DNA of 64,000 bases from an uncultured Steroidobacter sp. (GCA_938008435.1 CALLKK010000009.1:248001-312000); one strand, 5' to 3'; counted from the stretch's first letter, positions 18,101 through 27,199 are shown. Notes: generated by a model from the sequence alone, not told the origin. Made by a program: numbers and translations.

Positions 18101-21012
18101 TGACCTGCGCCCAGCAAACGCCGGAACGCTCGCAAGAGCTTGGCAATGTCATCGAAGTGAAGCCCGGTCGTGGGCTCATCGAAAAGAAAGAGCGTACCGC
18201 GTTGCGTTTTGGGTGCGGCATTCGCGCCGTTGCCGCGTGCAGCCGTCCGCTTCTCGCCGCGCGTCGGCGCACCGAGCGTACCCGCCCCCGTACCGGACTC
18301 GGCCAGATAACCCGCGAGCTTGAGGCGCTGCGCCTCGCCGCCCGACAGCGTCGGCACGGGTTGTCCCAAGCGCAAGTAGTCGAGGCCGACTTCGGCGAGC
18401 GGCTGCAAACGCCCCAATACTTCCGGCGCTTCCGCAAAGATCTCGACCGCTTCGGCTACGGTCAAATCGAGGACGTCCGCGATGCTCAAGTGACGCCCTG
18501 CGACATCGAGCGTGACTTCGAGAATCTCGCTGCGATAGCGACGGCCATCGCAATCGGGGCAGCGCAGATAGACATCCGAGAGAAATTGCATCTCGATGTG
18601 CTCGAAGCCGTTGCCTGCACAGGTCGGGCAGCGACCGTTACCCGAATTGAAGCTGAAGGTGCCGACGGTGTAGCTACGCTCTATTGCCAGCGGCGTGGCC
18701 GCGAACAGCTTGCGAATCGCGTCGAACGCGCCGACATAGCTCGCCGGATTCGAACGCGTCGTGCGGCCGATTGGGCTCTGATCCACGAACACGACGCCAT
18801 CGAGATGCTCTGCCCCTTCGATGCGCTCGTGCGCACCGGCCGCTTCGGTCGGCTTGCCGAAATGCTTGAGCAGCGCCGGATAGAGCACGTCTTGCACCAA
18901 TGTCGACTTGCCTGAGCCGGAGACACCTGTGACACACACGAGGCGCCCGAGCGGGATCTCGACGTCGATGTTCTTGAGGTTGTGCTCGCGAGCGCCCACG
19001 ACGCGCAGCAATGCGGCAGCGTTGCTACGCGCCTGGAGGCCGCGGATTGGAGGCTCGAGGTCAGCGGAAGCGTTCGCATTCGCCGGTTGCTCGCCGCTGC
19101 CCACCGTTTTCCGCCCGGTCAGGTAATCCGCCGTCAGCGAACCCTGTGCATGCTCGAGGTCCTGCGGCCTCCCGTAGAACACGATCTGGCCACCGCGCTC
19201 CCCCGGGCCCGGACCGATGTCCAAGATGCGATCGGCCGCGCGCATCACCTGGGGATCGTGCTCGACCACGACGAGCGTGTTGCCGGCGCGCTTCAGACGC
19301 TGCATGACGTCGATCACGCGATTCATGTCGCGCGGGTGTAAGCCGATCGACGGCTCATCGAGCACGAACAAGGTATTGACGAGCGAAGTCCCGAGCGCCG
19401 TCGTCAGATTGATGCGCTGGACCTCGCCGCCCGAAAGCGTGCGCGATTGACGATCGAGCGTGAGATAGCCGAGCCCGACATCGAGCAGGAACCTCAAGCG
19501 GCTGCGAATCTCCTTGAGGAGGAGATCGCTCGCCTCATCGAGCGACGCCGGCAGCTCCAGTGCCTCGAAAAAGGCGCTCGCACGCTCGATCGGCAGCAAC
19601 ATGAGCTCGTGCAGATTGAGCCCGGGAAGCTGCTCGAATGTCTCCTCGCTCCATTCGACGCCGTTCGGCCGAAATCGCTCGTGCCTACGTAGGACGCGCT
19701 CGGCATCCGCACGCGTTCCGAGTCGGTAGAGCAAGGCGTCCGCCTTGAGTCGCGCGCCGTTGCACTCCTTGCAGACGGTGTAAGCGCGGTATTTCGACAA
19801 GAGCACGCGAATGTGCATCTTGTAGGATCGGGACTCGAGCCACTCGAAGAAGCGGCGCACGCCGTACCAGAGCCGCTCTTCCCATGAGCCCTCGCCTTCC
19901 AGCACCCATGCACGCTGCTCCGGCGTGAGCTCGCGCCACGGCACATCGAGCGGAATCCCGCGTTTGCGCGCGAACTTGATCAGATCGTCCTGGCATTCGC
20001 GATACGACTCGCTCTGCCAGCAGCGCACCGCCCCTTCGCGCAGCGTCTTGCTCTCATCGGGCACCACTAGACCGAAGTCGATGCCGATCGTGCGGCCGAA
20101 TCCTCGACACGAATCGCACGCGCCGATCGGCGAATTGAACGAGAACAGGCTCGGGACGGGATCGCGATAGTGGATGTCGCATTCGGCGCAATGCAGGTCG
20201 CTCGAAAAACGATATGTGCGCAGCGCCGGCCCATCGAGCGACTCGACGACGTGAACATTCGCCTTGCCCCGACCGACATTGAGCGCCGCCTCGAGCGCCT
20301 CGATCACGCGCGACCGCTCGGCCGAATCGAAGCGCAACCGGTCCTGCACGACTTCGAGCACGATCGATTCGCCCACGGCGCGCTCTGCCTGCCCCCGAGC
20401 ACGTTTGTGCTTGCCTCGCTCACGCTCGGCCTGCTCGTCCGCTTGCCTTACAGCACGCGCGAAGATGCGCGTATAGCCCTGCGCCTCGAGCAACTTGACG
20501 ACCTCGTTTTCCGCAAAGTTGTGCGGCACGCTCACTGGGAACGTGATGAGCAGACGCGCCGAGCTCAAGCCTTCCTGCGCCAGACGCTCCGCGAGCGATG
20601 AGTAAATCGTCTGCGCCGTATCGCGGCGCACGGGCTGCGCGCAGCGACGACAGTAGAGTTGCGCGGCACGCGCGAAAAGGAGCTTCAAGTGATCGTTGAG
20701 CTCGGTCATCGTCCCGACGGTGGAGCGGGACGTACGCACCGGATTCGTCTGATCGATCGCGATGGCCGGTGGAATGCCCTCGATCCGATCGACTTGCGGT
20801 CGATCCATGCGATCGAGGAATTGCCGTGCGTAGGGCGAAAAGGTCTCGACGTAACGACGTTGTCCCTCCGCGTACAGCGTGTCGAACACGAGCGAGGATT
20901 TTCCCGACCCGGAGACGCCCGTCACGACGATCAGCTCGTTCGTCGGCAGCTCGAGATCGATCGACTTGAGATTGTTCTGACGCGCGCCGCGAATGACGAT
21001 GGAGTTGGACAT
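15163..21012 (-). CDS. uvrA: Tandem double-length UvrA excinuclease subunit (four ABC modules)
   Basis: UvrA is the damage-recognition ATPase of nucleotide excision repair, normally about 940 aa. This single 1949 aa frame holds two UvrA copies in tandem. Walker A GVSGSGKS occurs four times: residues 32-39, then about 695, 1100 and 1627. Four LSGGE signatures follow. Zinc-type cysteine clusters (CRRCAQPV, CPTCAGNG, CSDCNGQR, CEACEGQG) occur in both copies. The first copy has the long insertion-domain region (around EGSWEERLWYGVRRFFEWLE). In the second copy the corresponding stretch is reduced to about 20 residues. Linkers near 17830 and 19040 carry short repeats. Such double UvrAs occur in some proteobacteria alongside a normal UvrA. 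Whether a standard one exists elsewhere cannot be seen. Confidence 0.95.
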   Translation of the reverse strand: MSNSIVIRGARQNNLKSIDLELPTNELIVVTGVSGSGKSSLVFDTLYAEGQRRYVETFSPYARQFLDRMDRPQVDRIEGIPPAIAIDQTNPVRTSRSTVGTMTELNDHLKLLFARAAQLYCRRCAQPVRRDTAQTIYSSLAERLAQEGLSSARLLITFPVSVPHNFAENEVVKLLEAQGYTRIFARAVRQADEQAERERGKHKRARGQAERAVGESIVLEVVQDRLRFDSAERSRVIEALEAALNVGRGKANVHVVESLDGPALRTYRFSSDLHCAECDIHYRDPVPSLFSFNSPIGACDSCRGFGRTIGIDFGLVVPDESKTLREGAVRCWQSESYRECQDDLIKFARKRGIPLDVPWRELTPEQRAWVLEGEGSWEERLWYGVRRFFEWLESRSYKMHIRVLLSKYRAYTVCKECNGARLKADALLYRLGTRADAERVLRRHERFRPNGVEWSEETFEQLPGLNLHELMLLPIERASAFFEALELPASLDEASDLLLKEIRSRLRFLLDVGLGYLTLDRQSRTLSGGEVQRINLTTALGTSLVNTLFVLDEPSIGLHPRDMNRVIDVMQRLKRAGNTLVVVEHDPQVMRAADRILDIGPGPGERGGQIVFYGRPQDLEHAQGSLTADYLTGRKTVGSGEQPANANASADLEPPIRGLQARSNAAALLRVVGAREHNLKNIDVEIPLGRLVCVTGVSGSGKSTLVQDVLYPALLKHFGKPTEAAGAHERIEGAEHLDGVVFVDQSPIGRTTRSNPASYVGAFDAIRKLFAATPLAIERSYTVGTFSFNSGNGRCPTCAGNGFEHIEMQFLSDVYLRCPDCDGRRYRSEILEVTLDVAGRHLSIADVLDLTVAEAVEIFAEAPEVLGRLQPLAEVGLDYLRLGQPVPTLSGGEAQRLKLAGYLAESGTGAGTLGAPTRGEKRTAARGNGANAAPKTQRGTLFLFDEPTTGLHFDDIAKLLRAFRRLLGAGHSVLVIEHNLDVIRAADWLIDLGPEGGEAGGEIVACATPSELMQHERSHTGRALREMYAEPWRPQAASAPLARDEQAPSTAAKRVALQPPASSRQAVGDSSIRIHGAREHNLKNIDVSLPRDKFVVVTGVSGSGKSTLAFDIVFGEGQRRYLESLNAYARQFVQPAAKPDVDAVFGIPPTVAIEQRTSRGGRKSTVATLTEIYHFLRLLYVKLGTQYCPQCDVPIEPQSFDAITARLMKEFRGRSIELLAPLVVARKGYYTDLAAWAAKKGFKHLRVDGALVPTHPWPRLSRFQEHTIELPIAAVQVSPRHEATLRGALESALAYGKGVVHVVAEARDQEKRAARSRGGAAGTGDTLILSTRRACPSCARSFADLDPRLFSFNSKHGWCESCFGTGLKMRGFDAEQTGEEIWWNDWYEDEAPVCSDCNGQRLNEVARHVRFRNQSIAELTARSVSDARKLFATLKLKGRELAIARDVLTEINARLAFLEDVGLGYLTLDRAAPTLSGGEAQRIRLAAQLGSNLQGVCYILDEPTIGLHARDNRVLLDTLERLRTKGNSLLVVEHDEETIRRADYIVDLGPGAGTRGGQIVAVGSAQDLEKAPHSITGRLLAQPLQHPMFSRRPVDKKTPALVVRRASLHNLRNEDIRVPLGRLVVITGVSGSGKSTVARDILHDNLVAALHAKRRGKIAWRGCARIDGWERVGRVLEVDQTPIGKTPRSCPATYIGFWDDVRRVFAETNEARMRGYDASRFSFNTAGGRCEACEGQGLRKIEMSFLPDVRVVCDACKGQRFNQDTLAIRYKGKSIGEVLMMSVDEAAEFFSAHPRIHHALRLLQDVGLGYLTLGQQSPTLSGGEAQRIKLVTELAKVRPDARRMRQGGSERSTLYVLDEPTVGLHMADTEKLIRVLQRLVDAGHSVVVIEHDLDVIAEADWIVDLGPEGGAQGGRVVAEGPPEDVLRRAQRSHTARALKEFLSQRRLAA

Positions 21013-21211
21013 GCTCGATGAAGGGAACAGCAGGAGGTTGCGCGCACCAGCGCGCGCGGCGGTGAAGCATCATTGTAGCCGCCGCCCGGGGATTCAACAG
21101 GGCAATGCTGACAGGGGCTGTCAGGGACGCAAGAAAAAGCGGGGAAGGGGACGCCGGACGCTCACGCGCAGGCGATCGGCATGCCAAGGCGCCGCATGGC
21201 GGCGCGTGCCG

Positions 21212-23116
21212 TTATTCGCCGCCTAGCAGAGGCGGCAGCGGACAGTGCAGCGTCGCGCATACGGCGCGCAAGAGCTCCGCTTCGCCGAGCGTAAGCCGTT
21301 GATCGTGCGCAATGGTCTTGAGCAGCGCATCGAGCAGCTGCTCCTTGCCTGCAGGCAATAGCCGATCGAGGCGGCTGAGCGCCACATCCAGCGCCGGCGG
21401 CCACGGCACCGGCATGGCGAACGCCGGGCGCACTCGCGGATACAGTTGATGCATGCCGGCTTCGTAAGCGCGGCGCGCCTCCACTTCATCGGCATGCCCG
21501 AACCGAGCAATCACCGAGAAGAGCACCTGCGCGTCGCTGCGTACCGCTTCGAGCGACAGCTGACCCATTCGCACATTCGGTTCAATGCTGTCGCGTAAGT
21601 GCATCTGCGCAAGCTTGCGCAGCACGTAACGGTGCACCGAGAGCTCGCCTTCCCGCTGCAGCATTCCGTTCAAACACGCCAGCAGCCGCAAGCGCTCCTC
21701 ACGCGGCAACTGACGAAGCGCGGCGAACGTCTGCATGAGCGCGGGCAGTCGCAGCTCCGGCGCGAGCTCTTCGACGTATGGTTCGAGGCCGTTGAGGTAC
21801 GCTACTGTATCTTCATTGAGCTGCTCGGCAATGAAACGTTTCTGCCGCTCGCGCGCCTCGCCTTTGACGTCAAGCGCGAGCGCAAGCAGGAGCGCACACG
21901 CCGAATGCGAGTGACGCGCAGCCTGCACGAGTGGCTGAGGCAGCTGCTCGCGCAGCGTTCTCGCCAAGCGCAAATGCGCCATCGAGGGATTGGCGATGCT
22001 CTCGACAAGACCGGCCGCCGGCACGTTGAGCAGACCGCCGAGCCGCGTACCGGCAGACTCCGTCCGCGCGGGCTCGTCGCGCGCCACAGGCGCATCTAAC
22101 CGGGCACGCACTCGATCGATCTCCGCGGCATCGAAGTGCGGGTCGAGCGCCTTGATGCGCTCGAGCAGCGGCGGATGCGTCGCAAAGAGTCGACCGCTAC
22201 CGACGGCAAACAGCATGTGTGCCGCTTCGTCGGCCTCGGGGTGCTTCAGGCGCGAGCCGGCGTCGCTCGCGGCGATTTTGACGAGCGCGTTGCGCAGACC
22301 CGTCGGATCGCGCGTGAATTGCACGGCGGATGCATCCGCAAGCGTTTCGCGGCGGCGCGCGACTGCGGCCTGAATGATTCGTCCGAAGAACAGACCGACG
22401 TAGCCGATGACGAAGATCGCCGCGGCGATGAGAATGATGGTGCCGGCCGCACCGCGGCGATCGTTACCGCGCGGCGCGATCCGCATCACGGTTCGTGCGA
22501 TCACCGAGATCGCAAACAAACCGAACAGCAACCCGATCAGGCGCACGTTGAGCCGCATGTCGCCGTTCAGGATGTGGCTGAACTCGTGCGCGATCACGCC
22601 CTGCAGCTCGGCTCGATTCAAGGTATCGAGCGCGCCGCGCGTCACGCCGATCGCCGCATCCGACGGATTGTGTCCGGCGGCGAACGCATTGATGCCCCGC
22701 TCCTGCTCGAGCAAATAGACCTCCGGCATCGGCACGCCGGATGCGATCGCCATTTCCTCGACGACATTGAGCAGACGTCGCTCGGCTACGTCCGTCGTGT
22801 CGGGCGAAATGCGCACGCCGCCGAGCATGCGCGCCACGGCGCCGCCTCCGCCGCTCAACGCAGCCGTCTTGTACAGGCTCGCGACGACGATGATGGAGAG
22901 CACGAGGAGCGAGGTAACGATCACCAAGCCCGGATTTCGCGCCATCCATTGCCAAACGGTCGCTCCTTCGATGAGCACATCCGCCTCAAGATGCGCCAGC
23001 ACGAAGAACACGACCGCGTCCACGGCACAGACGACCGCCAGCACTGCCAGCACGAAGAGCGCGACGAGCCTACGCGAGGCACGCCGGGCTTCGGCTTGTC
23101 GCTCGAAGAAATTCAT
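21212..23116 (-). CDS. M48 family membrane metalloprotease with long C-terminal region
   Basis: The 634 aa protein has two N-terminal membrane segments (about 16-40 and 62-82). The zinc protease motif HEFSH is at residues 177-181, with a third ligand in RRRETLADASAVQF. Further hydrophobic helices at about 192-212 and 228-250 are typical of HtpX-like M48 enzymes. The C-terminal half (after about 330) is a helical region seen in LemA-associated M48 proteins and does not resemble a peptidase. lemA lies 148 nt upstream on the same strand, a common pairing. A role in membrane-protein quality control is inferred from the family. Confidence 0.9.
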   Translation of the reverse strand: MNFFERQAEARRASRRLVALFVLAVLAVVCAVDAVVFFVLAHLEADVLIEGATVWQWMARNPGLVIVTSLLVLSIIVVASLYKTAALSGGGGAVARMLGGVRISPDTTDVAERRLLNVVEEMAIASGVPMPEVYLLEQERGINAFAAGHNPSDAAIGVTRGALDTLNRAELQGVIAHEFSHILNGDMRLNVRLIGLLFGLFAISVIARTVMRIAPRGNDRRGAAGTIILIAAAIFVIGYVGLFFGRIIQAAVARRRETLADASAVQFTRDPTGLRNALVKIAASDAGSRLKHPEADEAAHMLFAVGSGRLFATHPPLLERIKALDPHFDAAEIDRVRARLDAPVARDEPARTESAGTRLGGLLNVPAAGLVESIANPSMAHLRLARTLREQLPQPLVQAARHSHSACALLLALALDVKGEARERQKRFIAEQLNEDTVAYLNGLEPYVEELAPELRLPALMQTFAALRQLPREERLRLLACLNGMLQREGELSVHRYVLRKLAQMHLRDSIEPNVRMGQLSLEAVRSDAQVLFSVIARFGHADEVEARRAYEAGMHQLYPRVRPAFAMPVPWPPALDVALSRLDRLLPAGKEQLLDALLKTIAHDQRLTLGEAELLRAVCATLHCPLPPLLGGE

Positions 23117-23264
23117 GGCTAGGCTGTCGACGGGCGGCGGTAGGCGCTAGCAAGAACGCCAGGGCGCCGGCAGGCGCATCAGGTTTTCGTCCCGGCGAGT
23201 CCGTTCCACGTCTGCAACTGCAGGGCCAAGACGTCGCGTAGGCGCGCCCTACCGCCTTGCGCCT

Positions 23265-23852
23265 CTAGGTGAACTTCACCTGCGGCACTTCGCGTTTCTC
23301 AGGCGATTCGATCTGCAACAGCTGCGCGGGTTGAAAACCGAACATGCCCGCGACCAAATTGTTGGGAAACACCTCGCGCAGCGTGTTGTAGCTCATGACC
23401 GCATCGTTATAGGCCTGGCGCGCGAAGGCGACCTTGTTCTCGGTCGACGTCAGCTCCTCCGAGAGCTGCATCATGTTCTGATTCGCCTTGAGGTCGGGAT
23501 ACGCTTCCGCCAGAGCAAACAAACGACCGAGCGCACCGCTCAGCGCATTCTCGGCACCCGAAAGACGCTCGATGGCGCCCGGATCGCCCGGATGCGCTGC
23601 CGCATTCCGCAGCCCCTGCACGGCGGCATTGCGCGCCGCGATGACGGCCTCGAGCGTCTCGCGTTCGTGCTTGAGATATCCCTTTGCGGTCTCGACGAGA
23701 TTCGGAATGAGGTCGTGGCGCCGCGTCAGCTGAACGTCGATCTGCGCGAACGCGTTCTTATAGGCATTGCGCCCCGCGACGAGCCGGTTGTAAATCGAAA
23801 CGAAGAAGAAAGCGGCGAGCACGACGATCGCCAACACGATCCAGCCTGCCAT
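23265..23852 (-). CDS. lemA: LemA family protein
   Basis: This 195 aa protein has one N-terminal transmembrane helix (residues about 3-21) and a long helical bundle. It carries the family signature around NAFAQIDVQLTRRHDLIPNLVETAKGY. AEAYPDLKANQNMMQLSEELTSTENKVAFARQAYND and the C-terminal GMFGFQPAQL are also typical. LemA proteins are often encoded next to M48 proteases, as here. Their function is not firmly established. An upstream AAGGGAGTCTC precedes the start and supports it. Confidence 0.93.
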   Translation of the reverse strand: MAGWIVLAIVVLAAFFFVSIYNRLVAGRNAYKNAFAQIDVQLTRRHDLIPNLVETAKGYLKHERETLEAVIAARNAAVQGLRNAAAHPGDPGAIERLSGAENALSGALGRLFALAEAYPDLKANQNMMQLSEELTSTENKVAFARQAYNDAVMSYNTLREVFPNNLVAGMFGFQPAQLLQIESPEKREVPQVKFT

Positions 23853-23971
23853 AGAGACTCCCTTTGTGTGCGCCCGATGCGCACGCCAAGAATACCGGAA
23901 GGACGCGTGCGCGAAACTGGTTATCGCGCACGGACCGGCGCGCCGCTGCCGCGCGACCGATCCCTGGGCCG

Positions 23972-24223
23972 TTACTTCTTCTTGATCGGCGCGATGAGGT
24001 CGAAGATCCGGCTCAGCAATGAGGGCCTGAAACCTTCCACGTCCAACTGAGCGTGGACACGCGGCACATCGATGTCCGACAGATTAAGGCGCATGCTGGG
24101 CGCTTCGCGGTCGTCATAAAAACGCAAGCGCGGCGTACCGGGGCGAGCGGAGGGGGCCTGTACCGACGAAGAGCCCTGCGGCGATGAGACCGTGCGACGC
24201 ACTGCTTGCGGATTGGCGCTCAT
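23972..24223 (-). CDS. Small hypothetical protein, 83 aa
   Basis: I do not recognise a family. The start at MSANPQAVRR is chosen because GGAGGG lies six bases upstream; an ATG seven codons earlier lacks such a site. The N-terminal half is Ser/Pro rich and looks disordered. The C-terminal half has SMRLNLSDIDVPRVHAQLDVEGF and a hydrophobic LLSRIFDLIAPIKKK end. No signal peptide or clear membrane span is seen. It stands alone on its strand, 119 nt upstream of lemA. It is plausible as a real gene because of the strong ribosome-binding site. Confidence 0.55.
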   Translation of the reverse strand: MSANPQAVRRTVSSPQGSSSVQAPSARPGTPRLRFYDDREAPSMRLNLSDIDVPRVHAQLDVEGFRPSLLSRIFDLIAPIKKK

Positions 24224-24417
24224 CCAAATCCCTCCATGAAACAATGTGACGAGCGCAGCAGCCTAGCGGCGGGGCGGTCGCGCTGCTTTGAGCTGGATCA
24301 CGTTCGCCGGCGCAGCGTGAGCTTCACACGCACTCTGTGCTGTTCAGGGGTTGTCGCTGTCTACCGACGCAATGCAATCTTGCACACGCGCTGGCCGTCT
24401 GCGAAGAAACACCTTAT

Positions 24418-24909
24418 ATGAAAGCAGTGTTTCGTATTACGGTTCCGCTCCGTCACATCGTTTGGATGGCGCTTTGCATCGGCGCTTGCAGCAAACCCGC
24501 AAGCGAAACGGACCTGCCGGAAAGCACAGTGCCGCTGACGCCCCTCGTGACGGCACCTGCGTCTCCCGCGGCACACACGCATCGGACGAGCGCGGGCGGC
24601 ATCGCCGCGCGCTACACGCCGATCTTCGAGAATGAAACGCTCGTAGGGATCGACGAGCAGCGGGAAAGCGACGGACGCAGCGCCAAGTACGTTTTCAACG
24701 GCGCGCGCCTGGTGCGCTACGAAGGAGCTCCGCTCGACGGCGAGGGCTGGCTGGTGGCGGAGTTCGACATGCAGGGAAAGCTGATCAGCGCACGCATCGA
24801 CGGACGCGATGCAACCGAGGAACAGCTGAGCGCAATTCGCACACGTGCGCAGCTGCTGCGAAGTCACGCCATGGCGCAGCGTGCATCGCGCACGCATGCG
24901 CTCGAATGA
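24418..24909 (+). CDS. Putative lipoprotein of unknown function
   Basis: The 163 aa protein begins MKAVFRITVP. Its hydrophobic stretch ends in IGACSKPAS, a plausible lipoprotein cleavage site at Cys24. A Thr/Pro/Ala-rich linker follows. A compact domain (about 60-130) has FENETLVGIDEQRESDGRSAKYVF, GARLVRYEG and FDMQGKLISARIDG, suggesting a small beta-rich fold with aspartate-rich turns. The C-terminus is helical and Arg/Ala rich. No family is recognised. It converges on the histidine kinase gene with 31 nt between them. Confidence 0.65.
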   Translation: MKAVFRITVPLRHIVWMALCIGACSKPASETDLPESTVPLTPLVTAPASPAAHTHRTSAGGIAARYTPIFENETLVGIDEQRESDGRSAKYVFNGARLVRYEGAPLDGEGWLVAEFDMQGKLISARIDGRDATEEQLSAIRTRAQLLRSHAMAQRASRTHALE

Positions 24910-24940
24910 GCCTCAGTCCGCGGCCCGGGAGGGGACTTGG

Positions 24941-26317
24941 TCAGGCCGCATCCGCACGCACCGCGCGCGCCGGCAGCTCGACCTCGACGAGCAGACCGCC
25001 ACTCGGGAGATTGCGCGCCTCGACGCTGCCGCCGTGCAATGCCACGATGCGCGCTGTGATTGCAAGCCCGAGCCCGGTGCCACCGCTGTCGCGATCGCGC
25101 GAGGCGGCCACGCGGTAAAACGGTTCGAAGATGCGCTCGAGCTCCGAGGCGGGCACACCGGGACCTTTGTCTTCGATCGACAGCCGCACGCGTTCCTGTT
25201 CGTACGTCAGCTGCACCTTCACAGCCGTGCCGACCGCCGTGAAGCGGATCGCGTTACGCAAGACGTTCTCGATCGCACTGCGCAGCAAGCGCTGATCGCC
25301 TTCGACGATGAAACCCGACAACGGCAGCCAATCCACGCGCTTGTTCATCGCGCTCGCCTCGAGGCGCGCATCTTCTACGACCTCGCCGAGCAGCAAACCG
25401 ATATCGACCGGCTCGCGCGTCTGCACCGGCTCGGCGGCCCGCAACTGCGAGAGCTGCAGCATCTGGCCGATCAAGGTATCGAGCCGTTCGGCCTCGAGCT
25501 CGATGCGATCGAGCTGGCGCGCCATGTCCTCGCCCGGCCGCCGCGCCAGACCGAGCGCGACGCGCAGCCGCGCGAGCGGCGAGCGCAGCTCGTGCGACAT
25601 GCCGCGCAATAGATCCTCTTTGGAAGCAATGAGATTGCGAATGTGCTCGGCCATCGCGTCGAAATCGCGCGCGAGCACGCCGAGCTCGTCGCGGCGGCGC
25701 GAGAACTCTTCGCCCACGCGCGCCTCGAGATTGCCCGCCGCGAGCGAACGAGCGCTCGCTTGCAGCCGCTCGACCGGCTTGCTCACGTAGCGCGCGAGCC
25801 ACCAGCAGACCAGGCCACTCGTCAGCAGCGCGAACACCACGACGACGATGCGCACGTCGGTCGCATTGAGCATGTTCACCGGCCAACCCGGGCCGCTGAT
25901 CATGATCGAGTAGACCTTGCCGTCGCGATCGGTAAAGAGCGGCGTGAGCAGCAGCGGATCGTCGATGTCGCGAGTGTCGAGCGGATTGGTGCCGAGGAGC
26001 CCTGCGTCCTGCAACCGTCCGACGTACTTGCGCAGGTGCGCCGGCAGCGGACGCTTGAGCACGTCATCGCCCGTCGAATCGACGATGAAGATGTTGCGCT
26101 CCTTGTATTTGCGCTGCGCATCGGCAATCCAGGCAGGCAGCGCCTGCGCACCGTCGGAACGCAGCAACGCCGCCGCTTCGTTCGCGAGCTGCTTGATGTC
26201 GATGCTCACGCGATTGACTTGGTGGAAGCGATACCAGGCAACGCCCGCGGTCGTACCGAGCACGACGAGCATCGCGGCCCAGAAAGCAAGGAAGATGCGC
26301 AGAAAGAGCGTTTTCAT
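24941..26317 (-). CDS. Sensor histidine kinase, CpxA-like
   Basis: This is an inner-membrane sensor kinase of 458 aa. TM1 (about 5-27), a periplasmic domain of about 125 residues and TM2 (about 155-174) are followed by a HAMP domain. The phosphoacceptor is His242 in MSHELRSPLARL. Catalytic boxes are N (ENVLRNAIRFT), G1 (DKGPGVP), F (FEPFYR) and G2 (GGTGLGLAI). The layout and the partner regulator resemble Cpx-type envelope stress systems. Its start overlaps the regulator stop (26314-26317), so the pair is translationally coupled. The signal it senses cannot be read from sequence. Confidence 0.93.
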   Translation of the reverse strand: MKTLFLRIFLAFWAAMLVVLGTTAGVAWYRFHQVNRVSIDIKQLANEAAALLRSDGAQALPAWIADAQRKYKERNIFIVDSTGDDVLKRPLPAHLRKYVGRLQDAGLLGTNPLDTRDIDDPLLLTPLFTDRDGKVYSIMISGPGWPVNMLNATDVRIVVVVFALLTSGLVCWWLARYVSKPVERLQASARSLAAGNLEARVGEEFSRRRDELGVLARDFDAMAEHIRNLIASKEDLLRGMSHELRSPLARLRVALGLARRPGEDMARQLDRIELEAERLDTLIGQMLQLSQLRAAEPVQTREPVDIGLLLGEVVEDARLEASAMNKRVDWLPLSGFIVEGDQRLLRSAIENVLRNAIRFTAVGTAVKVQLTYEQERVRLSIEDKGPGVPASELERIFEPFYRVAASRDRDSGGTGLGLAITARIVALHGGSVEARNLPSGGLLVEVELPARAVRADAA

Positions 26318-27054
26318 GAGCGTGCAGTTTGCGCCGCCTCGGTGCGCGCTTCGCCGGAGGCAATGAGCACGTAGCCGGCCCCGCGAATGCTGCGAATCTC
26401 GGGCACGCCGTTCTCACCGAGCCCGAGCTTGCGCCGCAGATTGCTCACATGCGTATCGATGCTGCGGTCGTACGGCGTCAGCCGCCGGCCGAGCACGCGC
26501 TCGGTCAGCGATTCGCGCGATTGCACTTGGCCGGCCGACCGCATCAGCACTTCGAGCAGACGCAGCTCCGTGCCGGTCAGACGCACGGCCTGGCCGTTCA
26601 GCGTGACTTCGAACATCGACGGGTCGAGCCTGAGCGGTCCGATCGTCACCGGATGCGCCGGCGTATCGGCATCGCGCGGCGAGAAGCGCCGCAGCACCGC
26701 GCGGATGCGCGCCACCAGCTCGCGCGGATTGAACGGCTTGGCGAGGTAATCGTCCGCGCCGAGCTCGAGCCCCACGATGCGATCGACGTCGGCACCGTGC
26801 GCGGTGAGCATGATGACCGGTACCGACACGTTGCGGCGCAATCTGCGCAACACCTCGAAGCCGCTGAGCGACGGCAACATCACGTCGAGAATCACCAAGT
26901 CCGCCGGATGAGGCTGTTCGAGCAGCCGCTCCAACGCCTCGGCCCCGTCGCGCACGACCGAGACCTGAAAGCCCTCGCCGCTCAAGTACTCGGTGAGCAT
27001 CTGGCACAACTCGCGATCATCGTCGACGAGCAGCAGTGAAGGAGGCTGGGTCAT
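26314..27054 (-). CDS. OmpR/CpxR-family response regulator
   Basis: This 246 aa DNA-binding response regulator is the partner of the kinase that overlaps its stop. The receiver domain has acidic residues Asp11-13, phosphoacceptor Asp57 (LVILDVMLP) and Lys106 (YLAKPFNP). A winged-helix OmpR-type output domain follows (about 135-235, with LTGTELRLLEVLM and DTHVSNLRRKLG). The recognition helix resembles that of CpxR. An exported EF-hand protein is encoded divergently 378 nt away and is a candidate target, by analogy with Cpx regulons. No CpxR box was identified with confidence. Confidence 0.93.
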   Translation of the reverse strand: MTQPPSLLLVDDDRELCQMLTEYLSGEGFQVSVVRDGAEALERLLEQPHPADLVILDVMLPSLSGFEVLRRLRRNVSVPVIMLTAHGADVDRIVGLELGADDYLAKPFNPRELVARIRAVLRRFSPRDADTPAHPVTIGPLRLDPSMFEVTLNGQAVRLTGTELRLLEVLMRSAGQVQSRESLTERVLGRRLTPYDRSIDTHVSNLRRKLGLGENGVPEIRSIRGAGYVLIASGEARTEAAQTARS

Positions 27055-27199
27055 AGGCTCTTGGAGACAAGGAAGCAGTCGATTCTGGGAACTTCGGCAC
27101 GGCGCCCCTGTGCCCTGCCGGACGAATGTTCACCCAAGGGGTCCGATTGTTGCAATGCCATGGAGCATTCGTTGCGATCGCCGCCATCAAGGCCCATGA

